A stretch of 10,247 nucleotides of DNA from Rhodospirillales bacterium (GTDB lineage Bacteria; Pseudomonadota; Alphaproteobacteria; Reyranellales; Reyranellaceae). The stretch spans positions 1 through 10,247 of the forward strand of contig JABMNB010000069.1 of NCBI GenBank assembly GCA_013205335.1, read 5' to 3'. The translations under genes were made by a program, and so were the position numbers. Positions 6,592 through 10,247 of the stretch are shown piece by piece. A model generated the notes under the pieces. It did not search any database, was not told where the DNA came from, and was given only the letters and a program-made list of their open reading frames with translations. Every line of letters begins with the position of its first letter. Position 1 is the first letter of the stretch.

Positions 6592-7283
6592 GTCCAGGGC
6601 CACGTATCGCCGGCGACCAGCCGGGCGATGCCCACGGCGACGAGCACGGCCATCAAGCCGTCGATGCGGTCCAGCAGGCCGCCATGGCCCGGAATGAGGC
6701 GCCCGCTGTCCTTCACGCCGGCCCTCCGCTTGGCCGCAGATTCCAGCAGATCCCCCGCCTGTCCCACGACTGCCAAAGCCGCTCCGGCGATGGCGAGCTG
6801 CACGGTCTCGCCCAGTCCGAAGGCATAGCCGATCGCGGCACTCGCGACGGCGGCCCATGCCATGCCGCCGATCAGTCCGGACCAGGTCTTTCCAGGACTG
6901 ATGCGCGGCGCAAGCTTGGCCCCGCCGGCGGTGCGTCCCACGAAATAGGCACCGATGTCGGTGGCCCAGATGCAGACCAGCACCCACAGGATCGTCTCGC
7001 GCCCGAACGCCGGTTGGTGCCGCAACCAGAGCAGGGCGACCAGCGCCGCGAGCCCGTAGGTCCAGGCCAGTACGCGCAGGACCGGGGCGCCCCGGGTCAG
7101 GCGCGACCATTCGAAGATCATGACCGGCGCCGCTATCGCCGCAACGAGGTCGATCCAAGGGTAGCCATACCAGACCGCCGCAAGCAGCAGTGGCCCCAGG
7201 ATCACGGCCGAGAGTGCCCGCAGCAGCAGACCGGCGAAGCGCCCGCCGCGCGGCGCTGGGGCGCTAGCTTCCGACGCCGCCAT
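6588..7283 (-). CDS. cdsA: Phosphatidate cytidylyltransferase
   Basis: CdsA makes CDP-diacylglycerol from phosphatidate and CTP in the inner membrane, the branch point for all phospholipids. The 231-residue protein is almost wholly hydrophobic with several membrane helices. It ends in the full CdsA signature at 182-208 (Ser182, Lys185, Arg186, Lys191, Asp192, then PGHGGLLDRID, ending at Asp208), where the metal-binding acidic residues sit. The SPGKTWSG block (129-136) is also typical. It is shorter than E. coli CdsA (285 residues), mostly at the N-terminus. The ATG at 7283 lies inside uppS (20 bp overlap) and has only a weak ribosome-binding site; a GTG at 7295 is an alternative. The frame is open to 7385, but there it runs deeper into uppS. 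The function is certain; the start is moderately certain. Confidence 0.95.
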   Translation of the reverse strand: MAASEASAPAPRGGRFAGLLLRALSAVILGPLLLAAVWYGYPWIDLVAAIAAPVMIFEWSRLTRGAPVLRVLAWTYGLAALVALLWLRHQPAFGRETILWVLVCIWATDIGAYFVGRTAGGAKLAPRISPGKTWSGLIGGMAWAAVASAAIGYAFGLGETVQLAIAGAALAVVGQAGDLLESAAKRRAGVKDSGRLIPGHGGLLDRIDGLMAVLVAVGIARLVAGDTWPWT

Positions 7284-8004
7284 AACGCCGCTCACGCCGA
7301 CGGAACTCTGCAATGGCCCGTTCCAGGTGTTCCTTGCCGAAGTCCGGCCACAGCGTGTCGACGAAAACCAGCTCCGAGTAGGCACACTGCCAGAGCAGGA
7401 AATTGCTGATCCTCTGTTCGCCGCTGGTCCGGATCAGGAGGTCCGGATCCGGCAAGCCGGCCGTCAGAAGCTCGCGCTCGAAGCTCTTCTGGTCGATGCT
7501 GGTGGCGGTGATCTCTCCCGACGCGACCCGCTGCGCCAGGCGACGCGTCGCCCGCAGGATTTCGTCGCGCGAGCCATAATTGATGCAGATATTGACGTCG
7601 ATCCGCGTGTTGCTCGCCGTCATGTCTTCGGCGTCGGCAATGTCGCGCACGATGTCGGCCGCCAGCCCGTCACGGTTGCCGATGACCCGCAGCCGCGCGC
7701 CGTTCTTGCGAAGCTCTTCGAGTTCGCTGCGCAGATAATGTCGCAGCAAGCCCATGAGATCGGCCACTTCGTCCGCCGGCCTCGTCCAGTTTTCGGTCGA
7801 GAAAGCGAAGAGTGTCAGGACGGGAATGCCCAGTTCGCCGGCGCCGCGTACGACACGCCGCACCGCGTCGGCCCCCCGCCGATGCCCCGCAACTCGCGGC
7901 AGACCACGCGACTTCGCCCACCTGCCGTTGCCATCCATTATGATGGCCACGTGCTGTGGTCCCGACCCCGAGTCGGGATTGGCGGGCAACGGCGCAGTAG
8001 ACAT
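7264..8004 (-). CDS. uppS: Undecaprenyl diphosphate synthase (cis-prenyltransferase)
   Basis: UppS extends farnesyl diphosphate with eight isopentenyl units in cis configuration, giving the C55 carrier for peptidoglycan and surface polysaccharides (cytoplasmic, membrane-associated dimer). In the 246-residue product the motif HVAIIMDGNGRWA carries catalytic Asp24. His41 is in RVAGHRRG, FSTENW is at 68-73, and DLLIRTSGEQRISNFLLWQ holds Arg192 and Arg198, followed by Glu211. All of these are offset by exactly two from the E. coli residues (Asp26, His43, Arg194, Arg200, Glu213). The ATG at 8004 shares one base with the frr stop (TGATG), which suggests coupled translation. The 3' end overlaps cdsA by 20 bp. 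It is complete and of normal length. Confidence 0.98.
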   Translation of the reverse strand: MSTAPLPANPDSGSGPQHVAIIMDGNGRWAKSRGLPRVAGHRRGADAVRRVVRGAGELGIPVLTLFAFSTENWTRPADEVADLMGLLRHYLRSELEELRKNGARLRVIGNRDGLAADIVRDIADAEDMTASNTRIDVNICINYGSRDEILRATRRLAQRVASGEITATSIDQKSFERELLTAGLPDPDLLIRTSGEQRISNFLLWQCAYSELVFVDTLWPDFGKEHLERAIAEFRRRERRYGGVGS

Positions 8005-8558
8005 CAGACCGTCTTGATCTCTTTTTCCTTGTGGGCCAGCGCATCGTCGACCAGCTTGACGTACCGGTCGGTGAGCTTCTGCACCTCGTCGGACTTCTGG
8101 CGGTGCTCGTCTTCCGAGATCTTGTGGTCCTTCTCGGCTTTCTTCAGCGCCTCCATGCCGTCGCGACGCACGTTGCGCACGGCCACTTTGCCCTGCTCGG
8201 CATACTTGTGCGCCAGCTTGGCGAGTTCGTTGCGGCGCTCCGTCGTCAGCTCAGGGATCGGGATGCGGACCATCTGGCCGTCGGGAGACGGGTTGAGGCC
8301 GAGGCCGGCCTCGCGGATCGCTTTCGCGGTCGGCGTCACGAGGCCCTTGTCCCAGACGCTGACGGTGAGCAGGCGCGGCTCGGGTGCGCTCACCGTGCCG
8401 ACCTGGTTCAGCGGCATGCGCTGGCCGTAGGCTTCCACCATCACGGGGTCGAGCAGGTTGACCGAGGCGCGGCCCGTTCGCAGCCCGCCGAATTCCTTCT
8501 TCAACGCATCCATCGCGCTGTGCATGCGCTTCTCGAGCTCGGTGAGATCGGCAGACAT
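8004..8558 (-). CDS. frr: Ribosome recycling factor
   Basis: RRF, together with EF-G, splits post-termination ribosomes into subunits. The 184-residue product is standard in length (E. coli 185) and aligns end to end. The N-terminal helix has the GGLRTGRAS motif (24-32). The central domain has DPVMVEAYG, PLNQVGTVSAPEPR and an SVWDKGLV block. The C-terminal helix pair includes KVAVRNVRRDG, with the functionally important arginines at 131-132. The ATG at 8558 lies two bases after the pyrH stop, with AAGGACGAGG upstream as a good ribosome-binding site inside the pyrH end. The pyrH-frr pairing is nearly universal in bacteria. Confidence 0.98.
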   Translation of the reverse strand: MSADLTELEKRMHSAMDALKKEFGGLRTGRASVNLLDPVMVEAYGQRMPLNQVGTVSAPEPRLLTVSVWDKGLVTPTAKAIREAGLGLNPSPDGQMVRIPIPELTTERRNELAKLAHKYAEQGKVAVRNVRRDGMEALKKAEKDHKISEDEHRQKSDEVQKLTDRYVKLVDDALAHKEKEIKTV

Positions 8559-8560
8559 GT

Positions 8561-9286
8561 TCAGGCCTCGTCCTTGATGATCGTAAAGGTCCCCTCGCCC
8601 CGTATCGTCGATGCGAACGCGCCGGGCTTGTGGATGTCGAAGACAATGATGGGAATGCGGTTTTCGCGCGCCAGCGAGATCGCCGATGCGTCCATGACCT
8701 GAAGGTCGCGGGACAGCACTTCCATGTAGCTGAGCGTGTCGTAGCGCTGGGCGTTCTTGTCCTTGAGGGGATCGGCGGAATAGACGCCGTCGACCTGCGT
8801 TCCCTTCAGCAGCGCATCGACACCCATTTCAGCCGCGCGAAGGGCAGCCGCCGTGTCCGTCGTGAAGAAGGGATTGCCGGTGCCGGCCGCGAAGATCACG
8901 ACGCGGCCCTTCTCCATGTGCCGGGCGGCGCGCCGGCGGATATAGGGCTCGCACACCGTGGTCATGGGGATCGCCGACTGGACCCGCGTCTGCAGGCCCT
9001 GTCTTTCGAGCGCGCTTTGCATGGCCAGTGAATTGATGATGGTTGCCAGCATGCCCATGTAGTCGCCGCTGGCGCGGTCCATGCCGGAGGCCGCGGCCGA
9101 GACGCCTCGGAAGATGTTGCCGCCGCCGATCACCAGGCAGACCTGCACACCCATGTCGTGCACGGTCTTCACTTCCTGTGCGACCATGCTGACCATGTGG
9201 GGATCGAGACCGTATTCTCGATTCCCCATGAGCCCCTCGCCAGAGAGCTTGAGGAGGACGCGGCGATACTGGGGACCCGACGGCAT
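8561..9286 (-). CDS. pyrH: Uridylate kinase (UMP kinase)
   Basis: PyrH phosphorylates UMP to UDP with ATP. The bacterial enzyme is a hexamer of the amino-acid-kinase fold, usually activated by GTP and inhibited by UTP. The 241-residue product has the N-terminal KLSGEGL (13-19), the GGGNIFRG nucleotide/phosphate loop (54-61), the GTGNPFFTTDTAAALRAAEM block (135-154) and VDGVYSADP (165-173), all typical of the family. The ATG at 9286 is preferred because it has AGAGG six bases upstream and gives the usual N-terminus. The frame is also open to an ATG at 9328, but that lies inside the stem-loop of the tsf-pyrH gap and would add 14 unlike residues. CTP made from its product feeds the CdsA reaction downstream. 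Confidence 0.97.
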   Translation of the reverse strand: MPSGPQYRRVLLKLSGEGLMGNREYGLDPHMVSMVAQEVKTVHDMGVQVCLVIGGGNIFRGVSAAASGMDRASGDYMGMLATIINSLAMQSALERQGLQTRVQSAIPMTTVCEPYIRRRAARHMEKGRVVIFAAGTGNPFFTTDTAAALRAAEMGVDALLKGTQVDGVYSADPLKDKNAQRYDTLSYMEVLSRDLQVMDASAISLARENRIPIIVFDIHKPGAFASTIRGEGTFTIIKDEA

Positions 9287-9292
9287 CAGATG

Positions 9293-9297
9293 CCTCT
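9293..9297 (-). promoter_or_regulatory. Ribosome-binding site deciding the pyrH start
   Basis: AGAGG on the minus strand, six bases before the ATG at 9286, supports the 241-residue PyrH over a start at 9328. Confidence 0.55.
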
Positions 9298-9313
9298 GAT
9301 TACGTTTGTCTTG

Positions 9314-9339
9314 GGCGCGCGACCACATGTTCGCGCGCC
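9314..9339 (-). terminator. Perfect 9-bp stem-loop between tsf and pyrH
   Basis: GGCGCGCGA (9314-9322) and TCGCGCGCC (9331-9339) are perfect inverted repeats around an eight-base loop, in the middle of the 67 bp gap between the tsf stop and the pyrH start. On the minus-strand transcript the hairpin begins about 14 bases after the tsf stop codon. It is very GC-rich and should be stable, but no U-run follows (the next bases are CAAGACAAACG), so a classical intrinsic terminator is not supported. It could be a partial terminator, an mRNA-stabilising 3' structure for tsf, or an RNA processing site that sets tsf and pyrH at different levels. The structure is clear; its role is inferred. Confidence 0.5.
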
Positions 9340-9353
9340 GGTGAAATTCAATA

Positions 9354-10247
9354 CTACTTCTTTAGCTGGGCAGCCACCTCGGCCGCGAAATCCTCGGACT
9401 TCTTCTCGATGCCCTCGCCCAGCGCAAAGCGCAGGAAGCCCGTCAGCCGGACCGGCGCGCCGACCAGCTTGCCGGCTTCCTCGACGACCTTCGCGATCTT
9501 GGTCTTCCCGTCGATGACGAAAGCCTGTTCCAGCAGCACCACTTCCTGGTGGAACTTGCGCAGACCGCCCTCGACCATCTTGGCGACGATGTCGGCCGTC
9601 TTGCCAGCCTGGCCCGCCTTCTCGGCGAGGACGGCACGTTCACGCTCGATCGCCGCCGCATCGAGGTCGGCAACGGTGAGGGATTGCGGGTTGGTCGCCG
9701 CCACGTGCATGGCGAGCTGCTTGGCCAACGCGCCGAGCTTGGCCTTGTCGCCGGTCGACTCCAGCGCAATCAGCACGCCGATCTTGCCGAGGTCCGGCGC
9801 GACTGCATTGTGCGTGTAGGCCACGACCACGCCGTCGGACACCGACATCGAGGCGGCACGGCGCAGGCTCATGTTCTCGCCGATGGTGGCGATCAGGTTG
9901 GTGAGCTCGCCCTGCACGTCACGGCCCGTGCCGGGGAAAGGCGCGGCCGCGACCTTGCCGAGATCTCCGCCATTCTCGAGCGCGAGCCTGGTCGCCGTGG
10001 CGACGAACTTCTGGAACTGGTCGTTGCGGCCGACGAAGTCGGTCTCGGCGTTGACCTCGACGACGGCGCCGCGCGTGCCGTCCGCGGCCACACCGACGAG
10101 GCCCTCGGCGGCGATGCGGCCGGCCTTCTTGGAGGCTGCCGACAGGCCCTTGGTGCGCAGCCAGTCGACCGCCTTCTCGACGTCGCCCGCCGTCTCGCCC
10201 AGCGCCTTCTTGCAATCCATCATGCCTGCGCCGGTCTTCTCGCGCAG
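9354..10247 (-). CDS. tsf: Elongation factor Ts (5' end outside window)
   Basis: EF-Ts is the guanine-nucleotide exchange factor that recycles EF-Tu-GDP during translation. The frame is open to the last base of the window. The first visible residues, LREKTGAGMMDCKKAL, are the conserved start of the UBA-like N-terminal domain, so only about ten residues are missing. The core has the TDFVGRN motif (visible 69-75), followed by the dimerisation/core domains, and the protein ends in QLKK. 297 residues are visible, normal for the family. An internal ATG pair at 10218-10223 (MMDCKK) is within the conserved motif and is not the start. The next gene upstream is expected to be rpsB, which is outside the window. 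The gene ends in TAG, 67 bp before pyrH. Confidence 0.97.
   Translation of the reverse strand: MREKTGAGMMDCKKALGETAGDVEKAVDWLRTKGLSAASKKAGRIAAEGLVGVAADGTRGAVVEVNAETDFVGRNDQFQKFVATATRLALENGGDLGKVAAAPFPGTGRDVQGELTNLIATIGENMSLRRAASMSVSDGVVVAYTHNAVAPDLGKIGVLIALESTGDKAKLGALAKQLAMHVAATNPQSLTVADLDAAAIERERAVLAEKAGQAGKTADIVAKMVEGGLRKFHQEVVLLEQAFVIDGKTKIAKVVEEAGKLVGAPVRLTGFLRFALGEGIEKKSEDFAAEVAAQLKK

Noticed and set aside
6592..7158. N-terminal extension of the dxr frame into cdsA (would give a 588-residue protein)
   Set aside because: The extra residues are Arg/Gly-rich and unrelated to DXR, and the region encodes cdsA in another frame. The ATG at 6591 gives the normal 399-residue enzyme.
7327..8430. 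367-residue open frame on the plus strand opposite uppS and frr
   Set aside because: It lies antisense to two intact conserved genes, has no family motif, and changes composition where the opposite gene changes, which marks it as a shadow frame.
1..10247. Mobile elements, CRISPR arrays, tRNA/rRNA genes, toxin-antitoxin or defence genes
   Set aside because: I saw no direct repeat arrays, transposase motifs, terminal inverted repeats or structural RNA signatures. The region is almost fully explained by conserved housekeeping genes.

Overview
The window is a core chromosomal segment of a GC-rich alphaproteobacterium. Gene order and protein style fit the broad Rhodospirillales/Reyranella-like part of the class, but I cannot fix the genus from sequence alone. 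The nine recognisable genes on the minus strand form a tightly packed, co-oriented run (read from high to low coordinates): tsf (5' end outside the window), pyrH, frr, uppS, cdsA, dxr, rseP, bamA, fabZ, followed by a glyoxalase I gene (gloA). At the left edge, on the plus strand, lie the 3' part of gltA (citrate synthase) and a small gene for a single-pass membrane protein; both converge on gloA.

Right part (about 6.6-10.25 kb): EF-Ts and ribosome recycling factor (translation) flank UMP kinase (pyrimidine nucleotides, which also feed CTP to phospholipid synthesis). After them come undecaprenyl diphosphate synthase (lipid carrier for the cell wall) and CDP-diglyceride synthase (phospholipids). 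Junctions are 2 bp or less apart or overlap, except for the 67 bp tsf-pyrH gap, which holds a perfect 9-bp stem-loop.

Middle part (about 1.1-6.6 kb): DXR (MEP isoprenoid pathway, upstream of UppS substrate supply), the site-2 metalloprotease RseP, the outer-membrane insertase BamA with five POTRA domains and a 16-strand-type barrel, and FabZ. The group couples isoprenoid, envelope-protein and fatty-acid functions. BamA with a normal signal peptide and a C-terminal phenylalanine shows the cell has an outer membrane.

Most notable point: in many alphaproteobacteria this cluster continues bamA-lpxD-fabZ-lpxA-lpxI-lpxB and then meets gltA. Here fabZ and the gltA neighbour are kept, but lpxD is absent between bamA and fabZ (17 bp gap), and lpxA/lpxI/lpxB are absent between fabZ and gltA, where only gloA and a 67-residue membrane ORF lie. 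The lipid A genes have therefore either moved elsewhere or been lost. I see no mobile element, CRISPR array, tRNA, rRNA or phage gene, and nothing that looks like a new defence or metabolic system; the rest is ordinary housekeeping sequence.
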